Shown here: piece by piece, positions 1 through 8,285 of the stretch
Numbering within the stretch: the stretch's first letter is position 1
Layout: the number at the start of each line of letters is the position of its first letter
Source of the DNA: an uncultured Rubrobacteraceae bacterium
GTDB lineage: Bacteria > Actinomycetota > Rubrobacteria > Rubrobacterales > Rubrobacteraceae
Direction of reading: 5' to 3'
DNA length: 54,724 bases
NCBI GenBank assembly: GCA_902806085.1
Contig: CADCVH010000011.1
Location: 1-54,724 of the forward strand
The notes under the pieces: generated by a model
The model's input: the letters and a program-made list of their open reading frames with translations, nothing else
What the model was told of the DNA's origin: nothing
Databases searched by the model: none
Made by a program: the position numbers and the translations under genes

Positions 1-2
1 CC

Positions 3-437
3 AAGGACGGGGCGAAGCTGGTGATGGCGGTCGCCAACGCGAGCGTCCCGAAGTTCACGGTCGTGATCGGGGGCTCCTTCGGCGCCGGCAACTACGGGAT
101 GTGCGGCCGGGCATACTCGCCGCGCTTTCTCTGGATGTGGCCCAACGCGCGCATCAGCGTCATGGGCGGGGCGCAGGCCGCGAACGTGCTGCTGACGGTG
201 CAGGAGGACAACCTCGCGCGCGAAGGCGGGGAGATGACGGAGGAGGAGCGCGAGGAGTTCCGGCGCCCGATCCTGGAGAAGTACGAGGAGGAGGGCAACC
301 CCTACCACTCCACCGCCAGGCTCTGGGACGACGGCGTCATAGACCCGATGGACACCCGCATGGTCCTCGCCCTCGGGCTCTCGGCTGCGGCGAACGCGCC
401 GCCCGAAGAGACCAAGTACGGCGTGTTCAGGATGTAG
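3..437 (+). CDS. liuB: Methylcrotonoyl-CoA carboxylase beta subunit, C-terminal part (5' end outside window)
   Basis: This is the last 144 residues of a biotin-dependent carboxyltransferase subunit, open from the left edge. It keeps the family's [16 protein letters not shown] stretch, the [12 protein letters not shown] stretch and the late DDGVIDP motif, all characteristic of methylcrotonoyl-CoA carboxylase beta rather than propionyl-CoA carboxylase. With LiuD it carboxylates 3-methylcrotonyl-CoA in leucine/isovalerate degradation in the cytoplasm. The stop lies 10 bases before the liuC start and the liuC ribosome site (AGGAGAAGAGGA) overlaps the end of this gene, so the two are co-transcribed. 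Substrate specificity is inferred from motifs plus the neighbours liuC and liuD. Confidence 0.93.
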   Translation, partial: KDGAKLVMAVANASVPKFTVVIGGSFGAGNYGMCGRAYSPRFLWMWPNARISVMGGAQAANVLLTVQEDNLAREGGEMTEEEREEFRRPILEKYEEEGNPYHSTARLWDDGVIDPMDTRMVLALGLSAAANAPPEETKYGVFRM

Positions 438-447
438 GAGAAGAGGA

Positions 448-1239
448 TTGGCTGATTACGAACACTTGCGGGTCGGGCGCGGCGATGCGGTCGCCACAGT
501 CTCGCTTGCGCGTCCCGACGCCCGCAACGCCCTGAACGCCGGGCTCATCGGAGAACTGGCGCGCTGCATGGAGGAGCTGGCAGAAGACGGTAACGTACGG
601 GTGGTCGTCCTCACGGGCGAGGGCGACTTTTTCTGCGCGGGGGCGGACATAGGGTACATGAGGGACACGGCCAACTTCTCCTACGAGGAGAATTTAGAGG
701 ACGCCCACCGCCTCGCGGCGATGTTCGGGGCGGTGGATGAGTGTCCGAAGCCGGTGGTGGCGCGCATCAAAGGTGCGGCGATCGGCGGCGGGGTCGGGCT
801 CGTGGCGGCGGCGGACGTGGCGATGGCGGAGGAAGGGACCGTGTTTGCTTTCTCGGAGGTACGCCTGGGTATCTCGCCGGCAACGATCTCCCCGTTCGTG
901 GTGCGCAAGATCGGCCATTCTCAGGCCCGGGCGCTGTTTTTGACCGGCGAACGCTTCGACGCGGTGCGGGCGCGCGAAATCGGGCTCGTCCACGAGGTGG
1001 CTTCCGAGGAAGACCTCGACGCAGCGGTGCAGAAAAAGGTCGAAGGGCTCCTCGTGGGCGGCCCCGAGGCTTTGGCCGCGACGAAGGCCCTGTTGCGGGA
1101 CCTTGGGGACGCGACGCCTGGCGAAGTTACGGAGATCACGGCCCGGCGCATCGCGGAGCTTCGCACGGGGGAGGAGGGTCAGGAGGGCCTGGGGGCCTTT
1201 CTGGAGAAACGCAAGCCCACCTGGGGGGATAAGTTGTGA
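448..1239 (+). CDS. liuC: Enoyl-CoA hydratase/isomerase family; methylglutaconyl-CoA hydratase
   Basis: A 263-residue crotonase. The CAGAD motif (63-67) and GGGVGL (113-118) build the oxyanion hole, and E137 in EVRLGISP is the expected catalytic glutamate. The EVRLGISPATISPFV region resembles methylglutaconyl-CoA hydratases, which hydrate 3-methylglutaconyl-CoA to HMG-CoA in leucine degradation. The start is TTG at 448, chosen because AGGAGAAGAGGA sits just before it and no better in-frame start follows closely. The stop overlaps the GTG start of liuD in a GTGA arrangement, indicating translational coupling. A generic enoyl-CoA hydratase role cannot be excluded from sequence alone, but the position between liuB and liuD makes the specific role likely. 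Confidence 0.9.
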   Translation: MADYEHLRVGRGDAVATVSLARPDARNALNAGLIGELARCMEELAEDGNVRVVVLTGEGDFFCAGADIGYMRDTANFSYEENLEDAHRLAAMFGAVDECPKPVVARIKGAAIGGGVGLVAAADVAMAEEGTVFAFSEVRLGISPATISPFVVRKIGHSQARALFLTGERFDAVRAREIGLVHEVASEEDLDAAVQKKVEGLLVGGPEALAATKALLRDLGDATPGEVTEITARRIAELRTGEEGQEGLGAFLEKRKPTWGDKL

Positions 1240-3197
1240 GCTTTAGCAAGTTGCTGATCGCGAACCGCGGCGAGATAGCCGTGCGCATCATCCGGGCATG
1301 CAAGGAGCTCGGTATAAGGACCGTCGCCGTCTATTCGGAGGCCGATGCAAGAGCGATGCACGTCCGGCTGGCCGACGAGGCGTATCCCATAGGGCCGGCC
1401 CCGGCCCCGGAGAGTTACTTGAAAGTCGAGAGATTCGTCGAAGCGATCGAGAAGTCCGGGGCCGAGGCCGTACATCCCGGCTACGGCTTCCTCTCGGAGA
1501 GCGCGGACCTCGCGCGGGCGGTCGAGGGGGCGGGCGCCATCTGGGTCGGACCGCCGCCAGAGGCCATGGAGGCGATGGGCCTCAAGGCGAAGGCCAAACA
1601 GATCGCGCGCAGGGCCGACGTGCCCACGGTCCCGGGCTACGACGGCAGTGACGACTCCGAAAAGGGGCTGGCGGAAGAGGCCGAAAGGATCGGCTACCCC
1701 ATTATCGTCAAGGCGAGCGCAGGGGGCGGAGGACGCGGGATGCGGGCCGTCGCTCGACCGCGGGATTTCCTTGAAGCCCTCCGGGGCGCGAAGCGGGAGG
1801 CGCTCTCGGCGTTCGGAAACGACTCGGTGCTCTTGGAAAAGTATGTCGAGAACCCCCGGCACGTAGAGGTCCAGGTAGTCGGCGACAACCACGGCAACGT
1901 CGTCCACCTCTACGAGAGGGATTGCTCGATCCAGCGTAGGCATCAGAAGGTGATCGAGGAGGTCCCCTCGCCGGCCCTGGATCCTGAGCTGCGGGAAGAG
2001 ATGTGCGCCGCGGCGGTGCGCCTGGCGCGAGAGGCAGGCTACCGCAACGCCGGGACCGTCGAGTTCCTCCTGCAAGGCGAAGAGTACTACTTCCTCGAGA
2101 TGAACACCCGCCTGCAGGTGGAGCACCCGGTGACGGAGCGCGTCACGAACCTCGATCTCGTGCAGCTTCAGCTCGCCGTCGCCGCCGGGGAACCGCTGCC
2201 GGTTTCGCAGGAGGAGATTGCGCTGCGCGGCAGCGCGATCGAGGCCCGCATCTATGCGGAGGGGGAGGGAGGGCTGCCCGCCGGAGGTAGGCTGCTGGCC
2301 TTCGCGCCTCCGGGAGGGCCGGGCATCCGTAACGACGTCGGGGTCGAGAGCGGGGACGAGGTCTCGGTGCATTACGATCCCATGATCTCCAAGCTAATCG
2401 TCTTCGCCGCGAACCGGGAGATGGCCGTCCGGAGGCTCCGCCGGGCGCTGGAGGACTACACGATACTCGGTATCCCGACGAACCTGCCGCTTCTGAGGCG
2501 CATCGCGGAGCATCCCGTCTTCGTCGCCGGGGAGACCGCCACCGATTTCTTGGAGAAGCACCGGCTGGCAGAGCCCCCCGTCGAGATCCCGGTGCCGGAG
2601 GAGGCGATACTTCTCGCCGCCGCAGGCGAGCTGATCTCGGGGCGGGCATCCGCCGAGCCTTTCGCGGCCGGACCGTGGCGCCACCTCGGCTCGGTCCGGC
2701 TCCGCTACCGTACGGGCGAGGCGGAACACTGGGTCGAAGCCGAACGTTTGGGAAGCAACACCTTCAGGCTACAGCTGGAGGAGGGCGAGTCCGTCGTCGA
2801 AGTTCTGGCCTTCCGGGACGGCGAGATGCACGCTGCGCTGGACGGCAACCCTGTCAGGGCCGGGTTCGTTTTGGATGGGCTCGAGGTACGTCTCTCGTTA
2901 CACGGGGTGGTCTACGAGCTCTTTAAACCCCGTCCGCCCACCGTGGACGAGGTGGGGCTGGGCGGGGCGGACGCGGGCGGCGCGAGCCTGACGGCCCCGA
3001 TGCCAGGCACGGTGGTGAAGGTGCTGGTGAGCGTGGGCGACGAAGTCGAGGAGGGGCAGCCTCTCTTCATGGTGGAGGCGATGAAGATGGAGCAGACGGT
3101 GGCGGCGCCTCATGCCGGCACGGTGCGAGCGCTGCCCTTCGCCGAGGGCGCCGTCGTCCCCGGGGGGGCTGTGCTGGCCGAACTCGAGGCAACCTGA
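1236..3197 (+). CDS. liuD: Methylcrotonoyl-CoA carboxylase alpha subunit (biotin carboxylase + biotin carrier)
   Basis: A 653-residue fused biotin carboxylase/biotin carrier protein. The N-terminal ATP-grasp part opens with KLLIANRGEIAVRIIRAC, has the glycine-rich KASAGGGGRGM ATP loop and the EMNTRLQVEHPVTE active-site motif. A middle linker region follows, then the carrier domain with VEAMKMEQ; the biotinylated lysine is about residue 617, the usual 35 or so residues before the C terminus. It charges biotin with bicarbonate for LiuB. The GTG start overlaps the liuC stop. The downstream 88 bases contain no terminator-like hairpin before the truncated acetoacetyl-CoA synthetase. Confidence 0.95.
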   Translation: MSFSKLLIANRGEIAVRIIRACKELGIRTVAVYSEADARAMHVRLADEAYPIGPAPAPESYLKVERFVEAIEKSGAEAVHPGYGFLSESADLARAVEGAGAIWVGPPPEAMEAMGLKAKAKQIARRADVPTVPGYDGSDDSEKGLAEEAERIGYPIIVKASAGGGGRGMRAVARPRDFLEALRGAKREALSAFGNDSVLLEKYVENPRHVEVQVVGDNHGNVVHLYERDCSIQRRHQKVIEEVPSPALDPELREEMCAAAVRLAREAGYRNAGTVEFLLQGEEYYFLEMNTRLQVEHPVTERVTNLDLVQLQLAVAAGEPLPVSQEEIALRGSAIEARIYAEGEGGLPAGGRLLAFAPPGGPGIRNDVGVESGDEVSVHYDPMISKLIVFAANREMAVRRLRRALEDYTILGIPTNLPLLRRIAEHPVFVAGETATDFLEKHRLAEPPVEIPVPEEAILLAAAGELISGRASAEPFAAGPWRHLGSVRLRYRTGEAEHWVEAERLGSNTFRLQLEEGESVVEVLAFRDGEMHAALDGNPVRAGFVLDGLEVRLSLHGVVYELFKPRPPTVDEVGLGGADAGGASLTAPMPGTVVKVLVSVGDEVEEGQPLFMVEAMKMEQTVAAPHAGTVRALPFAEGAVVPGGAVLAELEAT

Positions 3198-3285
3198 AAC
3201 TCCCAGGGACGTTGGAATCGGGGAAAACAAGGGTCCGCTAAATGGGTGAGTTTCGGGGATCAACAGAGAGAGGAAAGGAGTAGAT

Positions 3286-3696
3286 ATGACCGAGGCGGCC
3301 GAGGGAACCCTGCTCTGGGAGCCCTTCGAGGAGTTCGTGGAGGACACTAACATCAGCCGCTACACGCGGTGGCTGAAGGAGGATAACCTCTCCTCCGACA
3401 GCTACGAGGAGCTCTGGGAATGGTCCGTAACGGACCTCGACGGTTTCCGGGCCTCCATATGGGAGTACTTCGACGTAAAGGCCTCGAAGCCCTACGAAAA
3501 GGTGCTCGACAGCCGTGAGATGCCGGGGGCGGAATGGTTCGTCGGCGCCGAGCTCAACTACGCCGAGCATGTCTTCCGCAACGCCCGGTCCGACGAGCCC
3601 GCCGTGGTGCACCAGTCGGAGATAAGGCCGCGTTCCGAGATGTCCTGGCGGGAATTGCATTGGCAGATGCTAGCGGTTTGCGAGAGGAGGAGGTAA
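3286..3696 (+). pseudogene. Acetoacetyl-CoA synthetase, N-terminal remnant
   Basis: The 136 encoded residues match only the first fifth of acetoacetyl-CoA synthetases (family length about 650): the WEPFEEFVEDTNISRYTRWL start and the MPGAEWFVGAELNYAEHV motif are clear. The reading frame keeps the family as far as SWRELHWQM and then ends in CERRR, with no AMP-binding motifs downstream. The start has a good ribosome site (AGGAAAGGAG). In intact liu operons this enzyme activates acetoacetate, the end product of leucine breakdown, so its place here fits. The last coding bases double as the ribosome site (GAGGAGGTAAGAA) of the next gene, which points to a deletion or insertion junction near 3670-3695. 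An expressed N-terminal peptide is possible, but enzymatic function is not. Confidence 0.85.
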
Positions 3697-3699
3697 GAA

Positions 3700-4134
3700 A
3701 TGGGATTGTCCAACCGGTTGATTTATGCTCTCTTGGGCTTGGTGATACTGATGCTTATCGGGATGCTCATCAGCTCCTGGCGAGTGGTCCTGTACCCGCT
3801 GCTTCCGGTAATCGGAATCAGTATGCTCTTCGGCTACACGAGAGAGCTTCCGAGCAGGAAGTGGCCGCTGCTAGTCGCTGGCTCGGTGGTCGTGCTGTTC
3901 GGGTTGCTCTTTACCGTGCTCGACATCATGACCGGAGGAGAGCCCACCGGCAGCACCAACTACGTTTTGGGCATGACGCCGCCCATGGCTCTCTACATAA
4001 TCAGCTTCCCTTCGATCGTCGTGCTAACTGGGATTCTCTATGGTCTGACCTTCAAGCAGGAGGACGTGCAGGAGGTTATCCAAGAGAGGGAGGCCTTCAC
4101 CGGCGAGGCGGGTAGAGAGGAGGGAACGCAGTGA
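3700..4134 (+). CDS. Small four-helix membrane protein, partner of the downstream symporter
   Basis: A 144-residue protein with four hydrophobic segments (roughly 8-25, 30-45, 55-75 and 95-117) and a charged cytoplasmic tail rich in Glu/Gln. I do not recognise the family by name. Its stop overlaps the GTG start of the sodium:solute symporter, so the two are translationally coupled. By analogy with small membrane subunits placed before SSS-type carriers, it may assist the symporter; this is inference from context. Codon choice (TTG, ATA, CTA, GTA) is less G/C-biased than the flanking genes, and the unit sits directly against a broken acetoacetyl-CoA synthetase, both consistent with later insertion. 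Confidence 0.8.
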   Translation: MGLSNRLIYALLGLVILMLIGMLISSWRVVLYPLLPVIGISMLFGYTRELPSRKWPLLVAGSVVVLFGLLFTVLDIMTGGEPTGSTNYVLGMTPPMALYIISFPSIVVLTGILYGLTFKQEDVQEVIQEREAFTGEAGREEGTQ

Positions 4135-5597
4135 ACCCATATATAGTAGGCGTTGTTGTAGTTTATCTGGCGGTAACGATAATCATCGGTGTCTGGGCGA
4201 CCAAGCGCACAAAGAACACCTCAGATTTCTTTGTGGCGGGTCGTAGCCTCGGGATGTTCGTGGTGGCAATGGCGGTCTTCACCTCGATCCAGAGCGGATT
4301 CGGGGTTCTCGGCGGCACGGGGCTCACCTTCGACAGCGGATTCGGTGGGTTCGTCGCCGGCATCGGTTTCGCTGCCCCCCTGGGGTTCGTGCTGGCGTGG
4401 TTTCTCGTCGCAAAAAGGATGTGGCGGCTAGCGAACCTCGGTGAGATCTACACGCTAGGAGACGTGGTCGAGCGCCGCTACGCCAGCCGGGGTGTGCGGG
4501 GTTGGATCGGTTTCGCGGTGGCTCTCGGCGTGATCGGGTACCTCGGCGTGCAGGTGCAGGCTACCGGCGTGATCATGGCCGCAATCTTCCCTATCGGGAC
4601 CACCTGGGGAGCCATTATAGGCCTCGGCATCCTAGGCCTGTACGCTGTCGGCGGCGGGATCATAGCTGCCGTCTACACCGACCTCTTCCAGGGGATCATA
4701 ATGGTGGGCGTCTCGATAATAGTAGTCATCATAGCGGTGAATGCCGGTGGCGGGGTGCTCAACATCACCGAGACGCTTCAGGGCGCTGACCCAGCTCTGG
4801 CGTCCCCCTTCGGAACCGTGCCGGCGCTGACGATAGCCTGCTACCTCTTCCTGTTTAGTATCGGGGCTGCAGGGCAACCGCAGCTCCTCACGAAGTTCCT
4901 CATGATCGGGGACACCAAAGAGTTGAAGTGGGGCGCTCTCACCGCGGGGCTGGCGTACCTGCTGACGATGCTCCTGGTAGCTGGCGTAGGGCTCTCAGCG
5001 CTAGCCCTTAGCACTCAGGGCAACTTCCCGGAGCTCGATACGCCGGATCAGGCCCTCACTCGCTTTTTCGTAGAGTTTACCCCGCCGATCCTCGCCGGGC
5101 TCGGGTTCGCGGGCATCCTGGCGGCGATCATGTCCACTGGCGACGCTTTCCTTAACCTCGGGGCGGCTGCCCTTATCCGGGACATCCCCCGCTCGCTGAA
5201 CGTTCCCGTTAGAAACGAACTTCTCTGGAGCCGCATCATCATCGTCGCGTTGCTGGTCCTCTCGCTCCTCTTTTCGTTGTACCTGGACACGCTCGTAGCA
5301 TTACTCGGCGTCTTCGGCTGGGGTACGTTCGCGGCGGCAATCTTCCCGACCGTGGTTCTCGGGCTAGTGTGGCCGCGGGCGACGAGCCAGGGGGCCATCG
5401 TTAGCATCATCACCAGCATCGTACTGAACTTCGTATTGGAGATCGGGGCCCGCTACGGCTTCACACCGCTCCCGGAGGGTGTCGTAAACGGCGCGTTTAC
5501 GCTTGCAGTGGCGATCATAGTGTTCATCGGGACCTCTCTCGTTACCCAGCAGGAGCGAGAAGCCTCCCCCGAGGTAAAGAGGGTCTTCGAAGGTTAG
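4131..5597 (+). CDS. Sodium:solute symporter (SSS family)
   Basis: A 488-residue polytopic membrane protein with about 13 predicted helices. Its N terminus reads TKRTKNTSDFFVAGRSLG, the typical SSSF opening motif in which a helix is followed by the SDFFVAGR loop; later GQPQLLTKFLMIGD and the AGLGFAGILAAIMSTGDAFL segment match SSS carriers of the organic-acid/proline type. It should import a small organic solute driven by sodium; the substrate cannot be read from sequence. The GTG start overlaps the preceding gene. Base composition is visibly less G/C-rich at third positions than neighbouring genes, suggesting horizontal acquisition together with the 144-residue partner. Confidence 0.9.
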   Translation: MNPYIVGVVVVYLAVTIIIGVWATKRTKNTSDFFVAGRSLGMFVVAMAVFTSIQSGFGVLGGTGLTFDSGFGGFVAGIGFAAPLGFVLAWFLVAKRMWRLANLGEIYTLGDVVERRYASRGVRGWIGFAVALGVIGYLGVQVQATGVIMAAIFPIGTTWGAIIGLGILGLYAVGGGIIAAVYTDLFQGIIMVGVSIIVVIIAVNAGGGVLNITETLQGADPALASPFGTVPALTIACYLFLFSIGAAGQPQLLTKFLMIGDTKELKWGALTAGLAYLLTMLLVAGVGLSALALSTQGNFPELDTPDQALTRFFVEFTPPILAGLGFAGILAAIMSTGDAFLNLGAAALIRDIPRSLNVPVRNELLWSRIIIVALLVLSLLFSLYLDTLVALLGVFGWGTFAAAIFPTVVLGLVWPRATSQGAIVSIITSIVLNFVLEIGARYGFTPLPEGVVNGAFTLAVAIIVFIGTSLVTQQEREASPEVKRVFEG

Positions 5598-5623
5598 CAA
5601 GAGCGGGAAAGGAGCTAGAGGAC

Positions 5624-5713
5624 GTGGACTTTTGGGAATCACTTGCGGTCCGGCTGCCCAGGGGCGCAGAGATCGGCTACCCCATCCTCGTCAAGGCGAG
5701 CTACTCAACCTAG
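5624..5713 (+). pseudogene. 29-codon chimeric stub carrying a biotin carboxylase fragment
   Basis: A GTG-initiated frame with GGAAAGGAG upstream encodes 29 residues, ending at TAG 5711. The first 15 residues (DFWESLAVRLPRG region) are unrecognised. Residues 17-26 read IGYPILVKAS, the ATP-grasp loop of biotin carboxylase. The DNA at 5671-5701 matches 1688-1718 inside liuD at 29 of 31 positions. It is best read as recombination debris rather than a functional gene. Confidence 0.5.
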
Positions 5714-5747
5714 GCAGGTCCACTGCGAGTCCTAGAATGCCCGATAG

Positions 5748-5909
5748 GTAATCTACGCCGCAAGACGCTCTAGAGGCCTCCTGAGTGGGCAAGAGAAACC
5801 GGAACGCGAGGAGATCATGGAGCCCCTCGAGGAGCCGACGCCCGAGCGCCGCAAGGAACCGGTTAGGGAGAAGATCCCCGAGAGGGAACCCGAGAAGGTC
5901 CCTGCTTAG
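5748..5909 (+). other. Short charged open frame, probable gene remnant
   Basis: This frame is open without a convincing start; the only ATG is at 5817. The end encodes a Pro/Glu/Arg/Lys-rich tail (EEPTPERRKEPVREKIPERE region) before TAG at 5907. No ribosome site precedes the ATG and no family is recognised. It may be the decayed C terminus of a coiled or linker-rich protein. The rest of 5910-6061 shows no gene. Confidence 0.3.
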
Positions 5910-6061
5910 AAAGCAATTACGGAGACTGTGACCAGCCAAACTGTCAGGCCGGGTTGGGATGCGCTCTTGTAGCGCTCAACCGTCGTCAGAAAGAATGAAG
6001 TCGGTGCACCGATTTACCAGAAGCCTCGCGGTTTTGTCTGCAAAACGCTACTTTATGAGAG

Positions 6062-6133
6062 TGGGCGATGCTGGTTTCGAACCAGCGACCTCTGCCGTGT
6101 GAAGGCAGCGCTCTCCCGCTGAGCTAATCGCCC
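6062..6133 (-). tRNA. tRNA-Val(CAC)
   Basis: On the minus strand a full cloverleaf can be drawn. The acceptor stem is GGGCGAT/ATCGCCC with discriminator A, the D arm is GCTC/GAGC, and the anticodon stem CTGCC/GGCAG encloses loop TTCACAC, giving anticodon CAC. A five-base variable loop and T arm GCTGG-TTCGAAA-CCAGC complete it. CCA is not encoded. It stands alone with its own promoter upstream. Confidence 0.97.
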
Positions 6134-6144
6134 GTGGAAGGACG

Positions 6145-6173
6145 AATATACCATCCTGGCGGGCGCCTGTGAA
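6145..6173 (-). promoter_or_regulatory. Promoter of tRNA-Val
   Basis: Reading the minus strand, TTCACA (6173-6168) is followed by 17 bases and TATATT (6150-6145). Both are one change from the sigma-70-type consensus with ideal spacing, and the -10 ends 11 bases before the tRNA 5' end. Confidence 0.8.
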
Positions 6174-6204
6174 GCGGCCGGGCGGGCCCCTCGTCCCTAT
6201 CCGT

Positions 6205-6210
6205 TATAAT
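6205..6210 (+). promoter_or_regulatory. -10 element for the Roadblock-protein gene
   Basis: A perfect TATAAT lies 36 bases before the GTG start at 6247, which has its own GGGAGG ribosome site. No clear -35 is visible in the GC-rich upstream bases. Confidence 0.55.
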
Positions 6211-6246
6211 GCCCGCTCCGACGGGTAGGCGGGCACGGGAGGTCTT

Positions 6247-6648
6247 GTGACGGATAGCGAAAAGGTCGGCTCGGGGGGGGAACTGGACCGCGTAGTGGCG
6301 GACTTTCGGGCGCTCTCTGAGGACGTGGCGTCGTGCGCGGTGCTCGCGGGAGACGGCGCCCTGCTCTCGTCTTCCCACGCCGCGGGCGTGGACCGGGATC
6401 GGGCCGCGGCCATGCTGGCGGCGGTGTCGAACCTGGCCGAGCGGACGGCCAGGGAGAACGGCAAGGCCCACGCCGCGCAGGTGAGGGTGGACACCGAGGA
6501 GGGGCACCTCTTACTCGTCCGGCTGGACGACGGCGGCACCCTGGCCGCCACGACCACGCCTGAGGCGCGGGTGGGCCTCGTACTCTACGACATGCGCAAC
6601 GCCAGGGGGGCCGTCGAGAAAGCCGTGCGGGAGGGGGGACGGGCATGA
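6247..6648 (+). CDS. Roadblock/LC7 domain protein
   Basis: A 133-residue cytoplasmic protein whose pattern fits the Roadblock/LC7 fold: a helix ending near LSEDVASCAVLAGDGALLSS, a central helix AAAMLAAVSNLAERTA, then the beta pair VRVDTEEGHLLLVRLDDGGTLAATT and a last helix. Such proteins in bacteria commonly act as regulators or partners of small Ras-like GTPases (MglB type) in polarity and motility. No MglA-type GTPase is adjacent here. GTG start with GGGAGG. The stop overlaps the ATG of the next gene (ATGA), so the two are coupled. Family call is by fold pattern and moderately secure; the process is unknown. Confidence 0.7.
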   Translation: MTDSEKVGSGGELDRVVADFRALSEDVASCAVLAGDGALLSSSHAAGVDRDRAAAMLAAVSNLAERTARENGKAHAAQVRVDTEEGHLLLVRLDDGGTLAATTTPEARVGLVLYDMRNARGAVEKAVREGGRA

Positions 6649-6854
6649 AAAAGCTTTTCGGGAGGGCCTTGATCCTCGGCGCGCTGGCCGGCGGCGTGAT
6701 CGCCCTGCGGGGCTACGCGCGCAAGGGCGCCCCCGCAACGGACGTCGCCCAGATCACCTTCGACGACGGCTCCATACGCTCCTACGCCTCCGACACGCCG
6801 CAAGGCGAGGAACTCGCCGACATAGCCCGCAAGCTCGTCCAGACCGGGGTGTAG
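6645..6854 (+). CDS. Small membrane-anchored hypothetical protein
   Basis: A 69-residue protein with an N-terminal hydrophobic segment (FGRALILGALAGGVIAL) followed by a short soluble domain containing ITFDDGSIRSY. It is translationally coupled to the Roadblock gene by an ATGA overlap. No known family was recognised; the pair may form a membrane-tethered module, which is inference from the coupling only. Confidence 0.7.
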   Translation: MKKLFGRALILGALAGGVIALRGYARKGAPATDVAQITFDDGSIRSYASDTPQGEELADIARKLVQTGV

Positions 6855-6867
6855 GAGGCTTCGGGTT

Positions 6868-6901
6868 TTAGCCACCAACAAGCCGGGAAGACGGTGGCTA
6901 A
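6868..6901. terminator. Inverted repeat between convergent genes
   Basis: TTAGCCACC at 6868-6876 pairs perfectly with GGTGGCTAA at 6893-6901 around a 16-base loop. It lies between the small membrane protein (+) and ispH (-), where a bidirectional terminator is expected. No strong T-run follows on either strand. Confidence 0.5.
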
Positions 6902-6938
6902 CCGCCGAAAGCCTCCGGAGGAGGCGCGCTGACCGGTT

Positions 6939-8171
6939 CTAGGCGAGCGCCGCTTCCGGCGGGAGGCCGCGTGCTTCCAGGATGCGCCCGATGGCGAGGC
7001 CTATCTGCGAGTTGGGCGTGGAGGCGCCGGCGGTGAGGCCGACGCGGACGGGCCCGTCGGGGAGCCAGTTCTCCTCTTCGACCTCCTCGCGGTCGTCGAG
7101 GGGGGTGCCGGCCGGTTTGTGGTGGATCTTCCCGCCCTCGATGCAGTCGCCGCTCGCTATGTGGTAGCTCGCGGGGACCCGCTCGTCGGCGATGATCGCG
7201 AGGTTGTTCGTGTTGGAGGAGTTGTACCCCCCGATGACGACCATGACGTCCAAGGGCTGCTCTAGAAGGTCGAAGAGGGCGTCCTGGCGGTCCTGGGTGG
7301 CCGAGCAGATGGTGTCGAAGAGCTCGAAGTGCTCGGCGATGTTCTCCTCGCCGTGGCGCTCGGCCATCGCCTTCCTGAGCTCCTCGCCGACCGCGAGCGT
7401 CTCGCTCATCAGCATCGTCGTCTGGTTGGCGACACCCACCCTTTGCAGGTCCCGCTCGGGGTCGAAGCCGGGGCTCATGCCGTGGGCGAGCCTCTCCGTG
7501 AGCCCGGCGGCGTCCATCCGGCCGAGGATAAAGTCCGTGACGTAGCCGGTCTCCTTGAGGTTGCGCACTATGAGGTAGCGGCCGTTGCCGCCGTCCTTGA
7601 GGGTCTGGGATGCGGTGGCCTTGGTCTCCTCGTGGTAGTACTTGCCGTGGATCATGCTCGTGAACTCTTTCTTGGCGTAGCGCGTCACGCGCTTCCAGAC
7701 GGAGAGCACCGAGCCGCAGGTGGTGTCCACCACGACGCATTCTTTCTCGCGGAGCTTCTCGACCCAGGTTATGGGGGCGCCGAAGGCCGGCAGCAACACG
7801 ACGTCCTCGGGCGCGAGGCGGTCGAAGGCCTCGTCGGTGGGGCCGTCGAAGCCCGTGGAGAGGAACTCGATGCCCATCTCGCGCAGCCGGTCGTTCATGG
7901 AGACGTTGTGGATCATGTCCCCCGTTATGAAGATGCGCCTGTCCGGGAACTTCTCCCTGGTCTGGAAGGCGTAGTCGACCGCCCGGTCCACCCCGTAGCA
8001 GAAGCCGAACTCGTCCGCGAGGCGTATCGTGAGCCCGTCCACGGAGAGCACGTTGCCGTTCTCGCGCACCCTATCGACGGCCTCGGAGCGGTAGTCGCGG
8101 TCGAGGAGGTGCTGCACCTCCTCGCGCATCTTGAAACCTTTGCGGAAATATCTCTGCTCCGTCACGCTCAC
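6939..8171 (-). CDS. ispH: 4-hydroxy-3-methylbut-2-enyl diphosphate reductase, long form
   Basis: A 410-residue IspH that catalyses the last step of the MEP isoprenoid pathway, yielding IPP and DMAPP with a [4Fe-4S] cluster. The three cluster cysteines are in FGFCYGV (C58), TTCGS (C152) and DTICSATQ (C289). Most bacterial IspH are near 310 residues; this has an extra N-terminal region (RYFRKGFKMREEVQHLLDRD) and ATQDRQDA-type motifs typical of the cyanobacterial/plant long form. GTG start with a GAGG upstream; a TAAAAT -10 candidate lies at 8221-8216. It supplies precursors for the C40/C50 carotenoid genes further along. Confidence 0.95.
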   Translation of the reverse strand: MSVTEQRYFRKGFKMREEVQHLLDRDYRSEAVDRVRENGNVLSVDGLTIRLADEFGFCYGVDRAVDYAFQTREKFPDRRIFITGDMIHNVSMNDRLREMGIEFLSTGFDGPTDEAFDRLAPEDVVLLPAFGAPITWVEKLREKECVVVDTTCGSVLSVWKRVTRYAKKEFTSMIHGKYYHEETKATASQTLKDGGNGRYLIVRNLKETGYVTDFILGRMDAAGLTERLAHGMSPGFDPERDLQRVGVANQTTMLMSETLAVGEELRKAMAERHGEENIAEHFELFDTICSATQDRQDALFDLLEQPLDVMVVIGGYNSSNTNNLAIIADERVPASYHIASGDCIEGGKIHHKPAGTPLDDREEVEEENWLPDGPVRVGLTAGASTPNSQIGLAIGRILEARGLPPEAALA

Positions 8172-8285
8172 CTCGTTGTAGCTATCAGCTGTACGTCTCA
8201 GGGAGTTCGCAGCATATTTTAGCAGGCGGCGCCCGCTCCCCGGGGCGGCGGGGACGGTCGGATGGGCCCGGGCGTGATCTCTTTA

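Noticed and set aside
1179-2372. Minus-strand frame of about 400 codons within liuD
   Set aside because: Antisense shadow of the biotin carboxylase; no ribosome site and no family motifs.
7329-8222. Plus-strand frame of nearly 300 codons opposite ispH
   Set aside because: Antisense to ispH, with compositionally biased Val/Ala/Glu text and no motif.
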